DNA from: Mucilaginibacter_A sp965201005
Lineage (GTDB): Bacteria; Bacteroidota; Bacteroidia; Sphingobacteriales; Sphingobacteriaceae
Assembly: GCF_965201005.1 (NCBI RefSeq)
Contig: NZ_OZ241747.1
Location: 2,294,001-2,358,000, forward strand
Direction of reading: 5' to 3'
DNA: 64,000 nucleotides
Numbering within the stretch: the stretch's first letter is position 1; each line of letters begins with the position of its first letter. The position numbers and the translations under genes were made by a program. Below, piece by piece: positions 8,808 to 19,612 of the stretch. The notes below the pieces were generated by a model. The model saw only the letters and a program-made list of their open reading frames with translations, ran no database searches and was not told the origin of the DNA.

Positions 8808-9140
8808 ATGAAAAAAGCAGAAATAAAACTCACCATAGAACTGGACGATCAGAACGTACCGGAAAAAATCACCTGGGAATCTACCGATTCGGCCTCAAAA
8901 GAAGCTTTGCCGGTTGCCGCATTTAATTTAGCTTTGTGGGACCATCAATATAAAAACACGCTAAAAATCGATTTGTGGACGAAGGAAATGCCGGTAGATG
9001 AAATGAAACGTTTTTTTTACGAAACACTGCAAACCATGGGCGACAGCTTTTTGCGTGCCACCGGCGAGAAACTGATTGTAGAAGATTTGCGCGATTACTG
9101 CGCACATTTTGCCGATAAAATGGAAATAAAACAAGGATAA
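8808..9140 (+). CDS. gldC: gliding motility protein GldC
   Basis: 110 residues from the ATG at 8808; a longer reading from an upstream TTG adds 13 Pro-rich residues and is unlikely. The N-terminus (KKAEIKLTIELDDQNVPEKI) and the following WESTDS and LALWD phrases are the GldC family pattern. In gliding Bacteroidota, GldC accompanies the GldB lipoprotein, but many non-gliding members keep it, so motility cannot be inferred. No gldB is adjacent. A dispersed sister core (9136-9149) overlaps the stop codon. Confidence 0.85.
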   Translation: MKKAEIKLTIELDDQNVPEKITWESTDSASKEALPVAAFNLALWDHQYKNTLKIDLWTKEMPVDEMKRFFYETLQTMGDSFLRATGEKLIVEDLRDYCAHFADKMEIKQG

Positions 9141-9150
9141 AAACAGTATT

Positions 9151-9567
9151 ATGGCACCACGCAATTTCATTTCTTTAGCAGGTTTTATTTTGTTGATTGC
9201 CGGGCTGTTCAGTCCGCTGATCAGTCCGCTGGGTTTGGTAAAATGGGATCTTTTCAACCTGAACAAAACTTTTGCCGTTATCGTTTTATTGGTTGCCATT
9301 GCGGGTTTGGCTGCAGCAATTATCCGCAACAATCAACTTTTAAAACTTTCCGGCTGGATCAGTTTGGCTCTGGTTGTTTTGGTTTTTATCGCTGCCGTGA
9401 TGAAAGTGCAGACCGCTTTCAGTTTTATCCCTTTCCCCAAACTGGCCAATACAATGTCGGGTTTTATCCATTACCGCTGGGGCTGGTTTTTGCTTTTTGC
9501 AGGTGCAATTATGGGTTTGCTGGGCAGCTTTGGTTTAAAGAAGAGTTTGCATACAACCGTTAAATAA
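9151..9567 (+). CDS. four-helix membrane protein, unknown
   Basis: 138 residues with four hydrophobic segments (about 8-25, 42-60, 67-85, 111-130). Its ATG lies two bases after a dispersed sister core (9136-9149), which occupies the ribosome-binding position. It follows gldC by 10 bp. I do not recognise the family. Confidence 0.7.
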   Translation: MAPRNFISLAGFILLIAGLFSPLISPLGLVKWDLFNLNKTFAVIVLLVAIAGLAAAIIRNNQLLKLSGWISLALVVLVFIAAVMKVQTAFSFIPFPKLANTMSGFIHYRWGWFLLFAGAIMGLLGSFGLKKSLHTTVK

Positions 9568-9576
9568 ATTTTACCG

Positions 9577-9590
9577 ATGCTGTTTTTAGC
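9577..9590 (-). repeat. dispersed element, sister core, between convergent genes
   Basis: ATGCTGTTTTTAGC followed by ACCTAAATTT, i.e. core plus A/T tract read on the minus strand. It sits 10 bp after the stop of the 9151 gene and just before the stop of the convergent YciI-like gene. Confidence 0.85.
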
Positions 9591-9592
9591 AC

Positions 9593-9883
9593 CTAAATTT
9601 CGGCAACTTTAAACGGTTTTATTTCGATTCGGTCCCAAACCTTTTCGGTTATATACGGATCGTTCTGCAGCCATTCCTGCAGGTTTTCGGGCGTTTCAAA
9701 CTGCACGATCATCGTCGAGCCGATCATTTTTCCTTCCTCGTTCAACATCGCGCCGCCAATAACATAATGATCCTTACTTTTCAGCTTTTTTACAGTTTGC
9801 AAATGCGCCGGGCGCGCGGCCATTCTTCGTTCAAAAGCATTTTCGTCCGTAAAATCCTGCGCGCTGATCAAATATTGTTTCAT
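9593..9883 (-). CDS. YciI-like protein
   Basis: 96 residues, ferredoxin-like fold family. Family hallmarks: the start MKQYLISAQDFTD, RMAARPAHL, and the IEIKPFKV ending. In YciI proteins a His near the start of helix 1 and an Asp are thought to be catalytic; here His27 (PAHL) and Asp residues are present. The enzymatic role of the family is not established. The ATG overlaps a sister core (9882-9895), so the element fills its 5' untranslated region. Confidence 0.8.
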   Translation of the reverse strand: MKQYLISAQDFTDENAFERRMAARPAHLQTVKKLKSKDHYVIGGAMLNEEGKMIGSTMIVQFETPENLQEWLQNDPYITEKVWDRIEIKPFKVAEI

Positions 9884-9909
9884 ACTGTTTTTATCGATAT
9901 AATTTCAGG

Positions 9910-10389
9910 CTAAAATAAAGTGGTTTGTGCTTTTCCGCAAATGACGGATTCGTGCTGCAGCAGCCATTTTTTTCGCCATAATCCACCGGCGTAACCTGTC
10001 AGTTCGCCGTTTGTGCCGATGATGCGATGACAAGGCACCACAATCCACAATTTGTTTTTACCGTTGGCAGATGCAATGGCACGAATGGCCAGCGGATTGC
10101 CAAACCGTGCTGCCATTTGCGCATAACTTTGGGTTTTGCCGAAATCAACTTTGGTCAACCCCTGCCAAACCTGCTGCTGGAAAGCTGTTCCGGACTGGGC
10201 AACCGGAAAATCGAAAATGCTTCTTTTACCGGCAAAATATTCTTGTAATTGTTGTACGGCAGTTTTCAGCAATTCAGTTTCAGGCTGGATGAGTTGCACT
10301 TCTTCTTCCAAAAAAACAACAGAACTGATCTGATTTTCAGTTTCATCAATTTTCATGATCCCGATGGGCGAAAGGTAATGCGCGTACAT
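9910..10389 (-). CDS. ogt: methylated-DNA--protein-cysteine methyltransferase
   Basis: Removes alkyl groups from O6-alkylguanine in DNA in a one-time transfer to its own cysteine. 159 residues. The active-site motif PCHR is at 119-122 (acceptor Cys120), preceded by the recognition-helix pattern SYAQMAARFGNPLAIRAIASANGKN and followed by GTNGELTGYAGGLWRKKWLL. N-terminal ~60 residues form the shorter regulatory-like domain without Ada zinc ligands. It lies 27 bp downstream of the position where the next minus gene begins, with ccmB divergent. A dispersed core is built into codons 54-58 (GKRSI), at 10217. Confidence 0.92.
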   Translation of the reverse strand: MYAHYLSPIGIMKIDETENQISSVVFLEEEVQLIQPETELLKTAVQQLQEYFAGKRSIFDFPVAQSGTAFQQQVWQGLTKVDFGKTQSYAQMAARFGNPLAIRAIASANGKNKLWIVVPCHRIIGTNGELTGYAGGLWRKKWLLQHESVICGKAQTTLF

Positions 10390-10428
10390 ATCTCAAATTA
10401 ACATAATTTTAAACTGATTCTGGCTTAC

Positions 10429-10436
10429 TATATTTG
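10429..10436 (+). promoter_or_regulatory. candidate -7 box (TATATTTG) for ccmB
   Basis: Perfect TAnnTTTG match, six bases before the ATG at 10443, with TTTT at 10407-10410 near -33. It suggests a very short or absent leader. Confidence 0.5.
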
Positions 10437-10442
10437 CTGCCG

Positions 10443-11126
10443 ATGAATTTGTTCAACCAGGTCAAGTTTTTACTGCGGAAGGAAATCCTGCTCGAATGGC
10501 GTGCTAAATACGCTTTCAACGGTGTGCTGCTTTACGTGGTCTCTACTGTTTTTGTGTGCTATATTTCGTTCAATTTATCACCGGGCTTCAGCCAAAACCA
10601 GGGTTATCCAATTGTATGGAACGTACTTTTCTGGATTATTTTATTGTTTGCTTCTGTTAATGCCATTGCCAAAAGTTTTATGCAGGAAAACAGCAACCGG
10701 CTTTTATATTACTACACCATCGCCAGTGCAAAAGCCATTATCCTGGCCAAAATAATTTATAACTGTTTACTGATGATGCTGTTGAGTACGATGGCTTTAA
10801 TCGTTTATTTATTGTTTTTTACAAATAATTTAGGCGATCCGTTGTGTTATTATCTGGCCGTTTTAAGCGGCAGCATCAGTTTTTCGATGGTTTTTACCAT
10901 GCTTTCGGCCATCGCTTCCAAAGCCGGGAACAACGGCACACTAATGGCGGTTTTGTGTTTCCCGATCATCATTCCGGTTATTTTGGTTTTGGTCCGTTTC
11001 TCCAAAAACGCCATGGACGGTTTGGACAGAAGTGCCAGTCAGCACGATATTATTGTGCTGGCGGGCATCAATGCCATTGTGGTTGCAACTTCACTGATCC
11101 TGTTTCCATATTTGTGGCGCGACTGA
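10443..11126 (+). CDS. ccmB: heme exporter protein CcmB
   Basis: 227 residues from the ATG at 10443 (a TTG nine bases earlier is less likely). Six hydrophobic segments with the family patterns RKEILLEWR near the start and ASVNAIAKSFMQEN at about residue 80-95. CcmB is the membrane subunit of the CcmAB ABC transporter used in cytochrome c maturation. No ccmA or ccmC is adjacent here. A c-type cytochrome is encoded at 19613. The TGA stop overlaps a dispersed core (11126-11139). Confidence 0.85.
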   Translation: MNLFNQVKFLLRKEILLEWRAKYAFNGVLLYVVSTVFVCYISFNLSPGFSQNQGYPIVWNVLFWIILLFASVNAIAKSFMQENSNRLLYYYTIASAKAIILAKIIYNCLLMMLLSTMALIVYLLFFTNNLGDPLCYYLAVLSGSISFSMVFTMLSAIASKAGNNGTLMAVLCFPIIIPVILVLVRFSKNAMDGLDRSASQHDIIVLAGINAIVVATSLILFPYLWRD

Positions 11127-11139
11127 TGCTTCTTTTACC
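11126..11139 (-). repeat. dispersed element overlapping the ccmB stop codon
   Basis: ATGCTTCTTTTACC followed by GGTATAAATTA, a full-length copy. It fills most of the 21-bp gap between the convergent genes ccmB and 11148. Confidence 0.9.
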
Positions 11140-11147
11140 GGTATAAA

Positions 11148-13610
<2,463 letters not shown>

Positions 13611-13685
13611 ATATAGTCAAAGCGTTTTTGTATTGCTTAAAAGGCCGAAAACTTAACAAAACCTTAATCTTCAGGATATTGGCCG

Positions 13686-13699
13686 ATGCTTCTTTTACC
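13686..13699 (-). repeat. dispersed element in a divergent promoter region
   Basis: ATGCTTCTTTTACC followed by GTATAAATTTT. It lies 76 bp upstream of the minus gene 11148-13610 and 119 bp before the plus gene at 13805; no gene end is near, so here it cannot serve as a terminator. Confidence 0.85.
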
Positions 13700-13765
13700 G
13701 TATAAATTTTGGTGTTTGGTTTAATTTCATCCTAAACATTGGTTCCTTCTTCCTGAACAAAACAC

Positions 13766-13773
13766 TATTTTTG
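13766..13773 (+). promoter_or_regulatory. candidate -7 box (TATTTTTG)
   Basis: TAnnTTTG match 32 bp before the ATG at 13805; no clear -33 box. Confidence 0.4.
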
Positions 13774-13804
13774 CCGTAAGGATTGCAAATCCGGTTTTTC
13801 ATTT

Positions 13805-14872
13805 ATGTTCCAGTCCCAAACTTTGTTTCAACAGGCAACACAATTGTTGCAGCAACTGATCGCCACTCCTTCTTTCAGTAAAGAAGAAAACGTTACCGCA
13901 GAAATCATCAACCGTTTTCTGACAGAACACGGCGTGCAAACAAACCGGAAAATGAACAACATTTGGGCCTGGAACCGGCATTTTGATCCGGCAAAGCCAA
14001 CAATTTTGCTCAATTCGCACCACGATACCGTGAAGCCAAATTCCGGTTACACGCGCGATCCTTTTGATGCAAAAATCGAAGACGGCAAACTTTTTGGCCT
14101 GGGCAGCAATGATGCCGGCGGTTGCCTGGTTTCGCTGCTTGCTGTTTTTATCCACTATTTTTCGGCAGAAAACCTGAAATATAATTTTTGTTTGGCCGCT
14201 ACTGCGGAAGAAGAAATTTCGGGCAACAATGGTTTGGAACTGATCCTTCCGGAACTTGGGAAACTGGAGTTTGGCATTGTGGGCGAACCTACACAAATGC
14301 AGCTTGCCATTGCCGAACGCGGTTTAATGGTTTTAGATTGCACTGCTTTTGGACGCGCCGGGCACGCCGCGCGCGAAGAAGGCGAAAACGCCATTTACAA
14401 AGCTTTGAAGGATATTGAATGGTTCAGAAATTACCGTTTTCCGCAGGAATCGGAAGTTTTCGGGCCGATCAAAATGTCGGTCACCATCATTAATGCCGGT
14501 TCGCAGCACAACGTGGTGCCTGCCACCTGCACTTTTACAGTGGATGTGCGCGTAACCGACGCTTACCGCAACGAAGAAGTTTTGGAGATGATCCGCCAGC
14601 ACGTTGATTGCGAAGTGAAACCGCGTTCTATCCGCCTGAAACCCTCGTCCATCCCAAAAGACCATAAAATGATACAAGCCGGAATTGCCTTAGGCAGAAG
14701 CATTTACGGCTCTCCTACCACTTCAGATCAATCACTTTTGGATATTCCATCTGTGAAGCTTGGCCCCGGCGATTCCGGCCGTTCGCACATGGCGGATGAA
14801 TATATTTATGTAGATGAAATCCGGGAAGGCGTTGAACTATACATCAAAATGCTGGATCAGTTGGTTTTGTAG
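13805..14872 (+). CDS. M20 metallopeptidase, ArgE-like deacylase
   Basis: 355 residues. Metal and catalytic signatures: NSHHDTVKPN (near residue 75-84), LGSNDAGGCLV (near 99-109), TAEEEISGNNG (near 137-147), GEPT (near 161), and a C-terminal GPGDSGRSHMADEYI. Together with argH 94 bp downstream, this fits removal of the acyl group from N-acetyl- or N-succinyl-ornithine in arginine synthesis; Bacteroidota often use succinylated intermediates, so which acyl group is unknown. A general M20 dipeptidase is the alternative. Confidence 0.85.
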   Translation: MFQSQTLFQQATQLLQQLIATPSFSKEENVTAEIINRFLTEHGVQTNRKMNNIWAWNRHFDPAKPTILLNSHHDTVKPNSGYTRDPFDAKIEDGKLFGLGSNDAGGCLVSLLAVFIHYFSAENLKYNFCLAATAEEEISGNNGLELILPELGKLEFGIVGEPTQMQLAIAERGLMVLDCTAFGRAGHAAREEGENAIYKALKDIEWFRNYRFPQESEVFGPIKMSVTIINAGSQHNVVPATCTFTVDVRVTDAYRNEEVLEMIRQHVDCEVKPRSIRLKPSSIPKDHKMIQAGIALGRSIYGSPTTSDQSLLDIPSVKLGPGDSGRSHMADEYIYVDEIREGVELYIKMLDQLVL

Positions 14873-14920
14873 AAAAGTTTATGGCCGGTGGTCTGTGGGT
14901 TATTTTCCTGAAAAAACATC

Positions 14921-14934
14921 GATAAAAACAGTAT
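14921..14934 (+). repeat. dispersed element (AAAAACAGTAT form) between arg genes
   Basis: GATAAAAACAGTAT preceded by an AAAAAACATC A/T tract, 33 bp before the argH start. It lies within what is probably one transcription unit. Confidence 0.8.
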
Positions 14935-14966
14935 CAGGATTTCCAAAAAAACGATTCTAAAAAATT

Positions 14967-16298
14967 ATGAAAATCTGGCAAAAAAATATTTCAGTCAATC
15001 AGTTAGTCGAAAATTTTACGGTTGGCCGTGATCGGGAGTTTGACCTGCAACTGGCCGCTTTTGATGTTTTGGGTTCCCTCGCCCACACGCAAATGCTAAA
15101 AAGTATCGGTTTGATGAGTGCCGGAGATTTGGTGTTGGTGCAGCAGGAATTAAAATCGATTTACCGGGAAATTGAAGCTGGGGATTTCAGTATTTCTGCG
15201 GAAGTGGAAGACGTGCATTCGCAGATCGAATGGCTGTTGACGCAGCGCATTGGCGATGCCGGCAAAAAAATACACAGCGGAAGATCGCGCAACGATCAGG
15301 TTTTGGTTGATCTGAAACTGTTTTTCCGCCATGAACTGGAAGAAATTGTAACACAAGTAAAAACCCTTTTTGATCTGCTGATCCAACTCAGCAATCAGCA
15401 TAAAAACGTGTTACTACCGGGTTATACACATTTGCAAATTGCCATGCCGTCGTCATTCGGTCTGTGGTTTGGCGCTTATGCCGAAAGTTTGACAGACGAT
15501 CTGGAAATGATTTTGGCCGCTTACAAAATCAGCAATAAAAACCCGCTGGGCGCGGCGGCCGGTTATGGTTCGTCATTTCCGTTGAACCGGACTTTAACCA
15601 CCAGATTATTAGGTTTTGAAAGCCTGAACTATAACGTGGTTTATGCGTTGATGGGTCGCGGAAAAACAGAGCGGATTATTGCCCAGGCCATATCTTCTGT
15701 CTCGGCAACGCTGGCCAAAATGGCGATGGACCAATGTTTATATTTAAGTCAGAATTTTGCTTTTGTGAGCTATCCCGATCAGCTGACAACTGGTTCCAGC
15801 ATTATGCCACATAAAAAAAACCCGGACGTTTGGGAAATCATGCGCGGAAAATGCAACCGGATCCAGGCTTTGCCCAATGATGTTGCCTTGATGACGGCCA
15901 ATTTGCCTTCCGGTTATTTCCGGGATTTACAATTGCTGAAAGAACTGCTTTTTCCGGCTTTCGCAGATTTGAAAGATTGTTTGCAGATGGCCACGTTCAT
16001 GCTCGAAAATATATCGGTAAAAGAAGCAATCCTGGAAGATGACCGCTATAAATATCTGTTCAGCGTAGAAGAAACTAACCGGCGCGTTTTAAGTGGCATA
16101 CCCTTCCGCGAAGCTTACAAACAAATTGGTGCCGAAATCGAGAATGCTTCTTTTAGCCCTGAAAAAACAGTGAACCATACGCATGAAGGCAGCATTGGCA
16201 ATTTATGCAACGAGGAAATAACGGAATGTATGGACGAACTGCTGGAGCAATTCCCGTTCAAAAAAGTACAGAAAGCAATCGAAAACCTGTTGAAATAA
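14967..16298 (+). CDS. argH: argininosuccinate lyase
   Basis: Splits argininosuccinate into arginine and fumarate, the last step of arginine synthesis. 443 residues. The fumarase/aspartase superfamily signature GSSIMPHKKNPDVWE is present near residue 275, preceded by the substrate loops DVHSQIEWLL, GRSRNDQV and GYTHLQIAMPSSFG. The catalytic Ser is in the GSS of the signature. It is shorter than the ~460-residue E. coli enzyme but all motifs are present. A dispersed core is embedded at 16145 (ENASFSP) and a near match at 16016 (VKEA). Confidence 0.93.
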   Translation: MKIWQKNISVNQLVENFTVGRDREFDLQLAAFDVLGSLAHTQMLKSIGLMSAGDLVLVQQELKSIYREIEAGDFSISAEVEDVHSQIEWLLTQRIGDAGKKIHSGRSRNDQVLVDLKLFFRHELEEIVTQVKTLFDLLIQLSNQHKNVLLPGYTHLQIAMPSSFGLWFGAYAESLTDDLEMILAAYKISNKNPLGAAAGYGSSFPLNRTLTTRLLGFESLNYNVVYALMGRGKTERIIAQAISSVSATLAKMAMDQCLYLSQNFAFVSYPDQLTTGSSIMPHKKNPDVWEIMRGKCNRIQALPNDVALMTANLPSGYFRDLQLLKELLFPAFADLKDCLQMATFMLENISVKEAILEDDRYKYLFSVEETNRRVLSGIPFREAYKQIGAEIENASFSPEKTVNHTHEGSIGNLCNEEITECMDELLEQFPFKKVQKAIENLLK

Positions 16299-16300
16299 TC

Positions 16301-16501
16301 ATGAAAGGACAAAACAGAAGCGATATTTTTCCGGGTTTGGAAGTAGATATCATCCTGAAGAAGGATCAGCGCAGCGGCAAAAAGACCAGAGGTTTTGTAA
16401 AAGATTTGCTCACAAGTTCTGCTTTTCACTCCCGCGGGATAAAAGTGCGGCTTGAAGACGGGCAGGTTGGACGCGTGCTTGAGATTGTGGAGGAAGATTG
16501 A
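16301..16501 (+). CDS. YwbE family protein
   Basis: 66 residues, ATG two bases after the argH stop. The sequence GLEVDIILKKDQRSGKKTRGFVKDLLT...GIKVRLEDGQVGRV is the DUF2196/YwbE pattern: a small, basic, probably all-beta protein. Function unknown. Longer reading from 16205 would overlap argH and is rejected. Confidence 0.85.
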   Translation: MKGQNRSDIFPGLEVDIILKKDQRSGKKTRGFVKDLLTSSAFHSRGIKVRLEDGQVGRVLEIVEED

Positions 16502-16557
16502 GACATTTTTTAAAAAATTATTTGTTTTCATTTTGAAAACTTTTTGTACATTTCAAC

Positions 16558-16566
16558 TATATTTTG
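16558..16566 (+). promoter_or_regulatory. candidate promoter of the HigBA pair
   Basis: TATATTTTG resembles the -7 box, with TTTG at 16532-16535 upstream at 22-bp spacing. It ends only four bases before the toxin start. Confidence 0.35.
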
Positions 16567-16569
16567 TAA

Positions 16570-16887
16570 ATGAATGTAATAACAAAAAGAACCATACTTT
16601 ATTATATAACCAAATATCCAATGGCTAAAACAGCATTGTTAACTTGGTTAGAAGAATTTAGTAGTTGTGCATTTATTAATCCAAATCAGTTAAAAGAAGT
16701 TTATGGTAACGCAAGTATCTTAATCAACCAAAGAGTTATTTTTAATATTAAAGGGAATGATTTCAGATTAACTACCGCGATCAATTTTAAAACTCAAGCC
16801 GTTTATATTATTTGGTTTGGTACACACAAAGAATATGATAAAATTGATGCAAACACTATTAAATACATTATAATCAACAATAATTAA
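16570..16887 (+). CDS. higB: HigB-type toxin (mRNA interferase)
   Basis: 105 residues, matching the HigB_toxin family: a start like NVITKRTILYYITKYP, then LLTWLEEF, the central NQRVIFNIKGNDFRLTTAINFKTQAVYIIWFGTHKEYDKID, which ends in the conserved GTHxEYDKID. Members cleave mRNA on the ribosome. The antitoxin follows by two bases. Both genes are A/T-richer, with AAT/ATT/TTA codons, than argH next door, suggesting they were acquired. Confidence 0.88.
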   Translation: MNVITKRTILYYITKYPMAKTALLTWLEEFSSCAFINPNQLKEVYGNASILINQRVIFNIKGNDFRLTTAINFKTQAVYIIWFGTHKEYDKIDANTIKYIIINNN

Positions 16888-16889
16888 TT

Positions 16890-17255
16890 ATGCAAAACTG
16901 GAAAGTTATTAAATCTGAACCTGATTATCAGCAGGCATTAGAACGCACGATTGAAATTTTTCATGCAGAGCCTGAATCTCCTGATTTTGAAGAATTAGAG
17001 CTTTTGCTTGTTTTAGTAAAGGATTATGAAGATAAAAACATTGTTATCCCAAGATTAGACCCGCTCGAGGTGGTTAAACTTAAAATGCAGGAAAAAGGAA
17101 TTAAGGTTAAAGATTTGGAAAATATTATTGGTAGTAAAGGCCATGTTTCTCTTATTCTATCCGGTAAAAGAGAAATAACATTAAAAATGGCCAAAGCTTT
17201 ACATTCCTTTTTAGGCATTCCGGCTCATATTTTTTTGTCTGGAAATGTAGCTTAG
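16890..17255 (+). CDS. higA: HigA-type antitoxin, helix-turn-helix
   Basis: 121 residues. The N-terminal ~60 are acidic (FHAEPESPDFEELELLLVLVKDYEDK), as in HigA antitoxins paired with HigB of this family. The C-terminal part is an XRE-like HTH (VKLKMQEKGIKVKDLENIIGSKGHVSLILSGKREITLKMAKALHSFLGIP). It should bind HigB and repress the promoter. A strong bidirectional terminator follows at 17279. Confidence 0.9.
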   Translation: MQNWKVIKSEPDYQQALERTIEIFHAEPESPDFEELELLLVLVKDYEDKNIVIPRLDPLEVVKLKMQEKGIKVKDLENIIGSKGHVSLILSGKREITLKMAKALHSFLGIPAHIFLSGNVA

Positions 17256-17278
17256 ATAACAGCAATTCTTATCCCATA

Positions 17279-17313
17279 AAAAAAGCTGCTTCCTTATCAG
17301 AAGCAGCTTTTTT
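17279..17313. terminator. bidirectional intrinsic terminator
   Basis: A 14-bp perfect stem (17279-17292 with 17300-17313), loop of seven, flanked by six A and six T. It ends both higBA and the convergent cold-shock gene. Confidence 0.9.
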
Positions 17314-17340
17314 AACGATTAATGAATTTTATATCTTGGA

Positions 17341-17538
17341 TTAGATAACTTGTACATTTACCGCGTTCAGGCCTTTTTTGCCACGCTCAACATCGTATTT
17401 CACTTTGTCGTTTTCACGGATTTGATCAATCAAACCGGATGAATGAACGAATACATCTTCTTCGCCGGAATTTTCCGGGATAATGAATCCGAATCCTTTT
17501 GTTTCGTTAAAAAATTTAACTGTACCTTCTTTTTGCAT
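17341..17538 (-). CDS. cold-shock domain protein
   Basis: 65 residues, a single OB-fold. RNP1 KGFGFI (14-19) and RNP2 DVFVHSS (28-34) are intact, so it should bind single-stranded RNA or DNA as an RNA chaperone. Typical CspA length. Single gene ending at a bidirectional terminator. Confidence 0.93.
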   Translation of the reverse strand: MQKEGTVKFFNETKGFGFIIPENSGEEDVFVHSSGLIDQIRENDKVKYDVERGKKGLNAVNVQVI

Positions 17539-17595
17539 TGTAATTTTATTTATAATGCCGCTAAGGTAAAGATTTAATTCGGAATATCGTTATTA

Positions 17596-18123
17596 TTATT
17601 TTACCATAAAGCTTACTAAATAATCTCCCCAAAGCATGTCCACTTTCCCGCTTTTATCAACGGTATAGGTTACTTTTTCTGCAAAAGACGGTGCCTTTTT
17701 ACCTTTCACATCAACTTTTAAAGCATCTTCGCCTTTATTTTTTTCATAGTCAAAAGCACCCCATGTTTTCCATGTTTTGTTAAAAATCAGTGTCCATACA
17801 TTTCCGTTTTTAATGGTAAAAAAAGCATATTTTCCGGCCGGAAGTGCTTTTCCGTTGATTTTAACGTTTTTATCAACCACAAAACTGGTTGCTTCGTTTG
17901 CACCTGTACGCCAAACTTTGCCTTCCATCGGCTCAAGGTCTTTACCAATGGTACGGCCTTTTACAGATGGGCGACTGTAATCAATTTCCACATTTACGCC
18001 GCTGTTGGTAGTGGTTTTTACAGTGTCCGGCAAACTTGGGCGCGGCCCTTTGTTGGTTTGTGCGTTGGCAGAATAAGTAGTAAATAAAGCACCTGCAAAC
18101 AGGCACATCAATAATTTTTTCAT
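17596..18123 (-). CDS. DUF2911 domain protein, exported
   Basis: 175 residues with a signal peptide (1-21, ending YSANAQ). The DUF2911 pattern is clear: VEIDYSRPSVKGRTI, GKVWRTGANEATSFVVDKNVKINGKALPAGKYAFFTI and WTLIFNKTWKTWGAFDY. A secreted or periplasmic beta-protein of unknown role, common in Bacteroidota. Divergent from the sugar dehydrogenase gene. Confidence 0.88.
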   Translation of the reverse strand: MKKLLMCLFAGALFTTYSANAQTNKGPRPSLPDTVKTTTNSGVNVEIDYSRPSVKGRTIGKDLEPMEGKVWRTGANEATSFVVDKNVKINGKALPAGKYAFFTIKNGNVWTLIFNKTWKTWGAFDYEKNKGEDALKVDVKGKKAPSFAEKVTYTVDKSGKVDMLWGDYLVSFMVK

Positions 18124-18220
18124 GGTTTTTTATTTTTTTTGCTGAAACGAAGATGCAGAAAAATTGCGGATGAAAATATTTTATATGGAAATAGCAAACC
18201 CATCAGCCTGAAATTTACCT

Positions 18221-18234
18221 TGTAAAAGAAGTAT
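18221..18234 (+). repeat. dispersed element (GAAGTAT form) between divergent genes
   Basis: TGTAAAAGAAGTAT preceded by GAAATTTACC, a near full-length copy. It is about 80 bp from the start at 18314 and 98 bp from the start at 18123. Confidence 0.8.
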
Positions 18235-18313
18235 TACACAAATAGTGTAATTGTTTGTTGCAAAACTTATTGCTTTGTTACCGTGTTCCAAAGAAACTAT
18301 AAATAATCCCATC

Positions 18314-19609
18314 ATGAAAAAAACCACTATAAAAACAGCATTTGTAGCGGCTGCAATCTCAGGTTCTGCCCTGTTTTTTGCGGCCAAGCCAATTTCTCCA
18401 CAAACAAATAAAAACTTAAAAGTTGCGGACGACAGCGGTTTAAAACTTCCGGCCGGTTTTTCTGCCTTGATCGTAGCCGATAATTTAGGCCAGGCGCGCC
18501 ATCTTGCCGTAACCAGTTCCGGCGATGTTTATGTAAAACTGAACCGGCCAAAAAACGGCAAAGGTATTTTAATGCTGCATGATAAAAACGGTGATGGCAA
18601 AGCCGATGACATCACCGGTTTTGGCAATTATGGCGGCACCGGCATGGCCATCAAAAATGGTTATTTGTATGCTTCTTCGGATGAAAACGTGTACCGCTAT
18701 AAATTAGATAACAAGCAGCACGTTATTGACGGGGCAAAACCGGAAGAAATTGTGAAAGGTTTGCTTGCCCGCCATGAGCACGAAAGTAAATCCATCACGC
18801 TGGACAATGCCGGAAACATTTATGTAAACGTTGGCGCATACTCCAATTCATGTCAGGAAAAAGACCGTCAGAAAGGATCAATGGGCATGAAACCTTGTCC
18901 GATCCTGGATTCTGCAGGTGGCATTTGGCAGTTTAAAGCAGATAAATTAAACCAAACTTATGGCACAGGCACGCATTACGCCACGGGTTTGCGCAACGTG
19001 GTTGGTTTGGATTGGAACCAGCAGGACAACCAGCTTTTTGTGATGCAGCACGGCCGTGATCAGCTGCATGATATTTTTCCGGATTTATATACCGTTCAGC
19101 AATCTGCCGTTTTGCCCGCCGAGTGTATGTATGCCATCAAAAAAGGGGATGATGCTGGCTGGCCGTATTTGTATTATGACGAATTTCAGAAGAAAAAAAT
19201 CCTGATGCCGGAATATGGCGGCGACGGCAAAAAAGAAGGTTCGGCAAAAGCGATCAGTCCGGTTATTGCCTTTCCGGGCCATTTGGCACCAAACGGATTG
19301 CTGTTTTATACCGGAAACCAGTTTCCGGCCAGGTACAAAAATGGTGCTTTCATCGCATTTCATGGTTCCTGGAACCGCGCGCCCGAACCGCAGGCAGGTT
19401 ATTACGTGGTTTTTGTTCCGTTTGAAAATGGCAAACCGGCCAGCGATAAATGGGAAGTTTTTGCAGATAATTTTTCAGGCGGACCGGAAAAAACAAAATC
19501 CGGCCGTGCAGACCATCGCCCATGCGGTTTGGCGCAAGGCCCGGATGGTTCGATTTATGTTTCGGATGATTCTAAAGGGACAATTTACAAAATCAGTTAC
19601 AACAAATAA
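18314..19609 (+). CDS. PQQ-type sugar (sorbosone-like) dehydrogenase
   Basis: 431 residues from the ATG at 18314; a longer reading lacks a signal peptide, whereas this one starts MKKTTIKTAFVAAAISGSALFFA. The body is a six-bladed propeller of the GDH-B/L-sorbosone dehydrogenase family: LPAGFSALIVADNLGQARHLAV, VYVKLNRPKNGKGILMLHD, GLRNVVGLDWN, FHGSWNRAPE, RPCGLAQGPDGSIYVSDD. It probably oxidises a sugar or alcohol in the periplasm and passes electrons to the cytochrome c encoded three bases downstream. Confidence 0.85.
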   Translation: MKKTTIKTAFVAAAISGSALFFAAKPISPQTNKNLKVADDSGLKLPAGFSALIVADNLGQARHLAVTSSGDVYVKLNRPKNGKGILMLHDKNGDGKADDITGFGNYGGTGMAIKNGYLYASSDENVYRYKLDNKQHVIDGAKPEEIVKGLLARHEHESKSITLDNAGNIYVNVGAYSNSCQEKDRQKGSMGMKPCPILDSAGGIWQFKADKLNQTYGTGTHYATGLRNVVGLDWNQQDNQLFVMQHGRDQLHDIFPDLYTVQQSAVLPAECMYAIKKGDDAGWPYLYYDEFQKKKILMPEYGGDGKKEGSAKAISPVIAFPGHLAPNGLLFYTGNQFPARYKNGAFIAFHGSWNRAPEPQAGYYVVFVPFENGKPASDKWEVFADNFSGGPEKTKSGRADHRPCGLAQGPDGSIYVSDDSKGTIYKISYNK

Positions 19610-19612
19610 TTT

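Noticed and set aside
18661..18680. ATGCTTCTTCGG as a dispersed core in the dehydrogenase gene
   Set aside because: The match stops after ATGCTTCTT; it lacks the T/A run, and reads ordinary codons.
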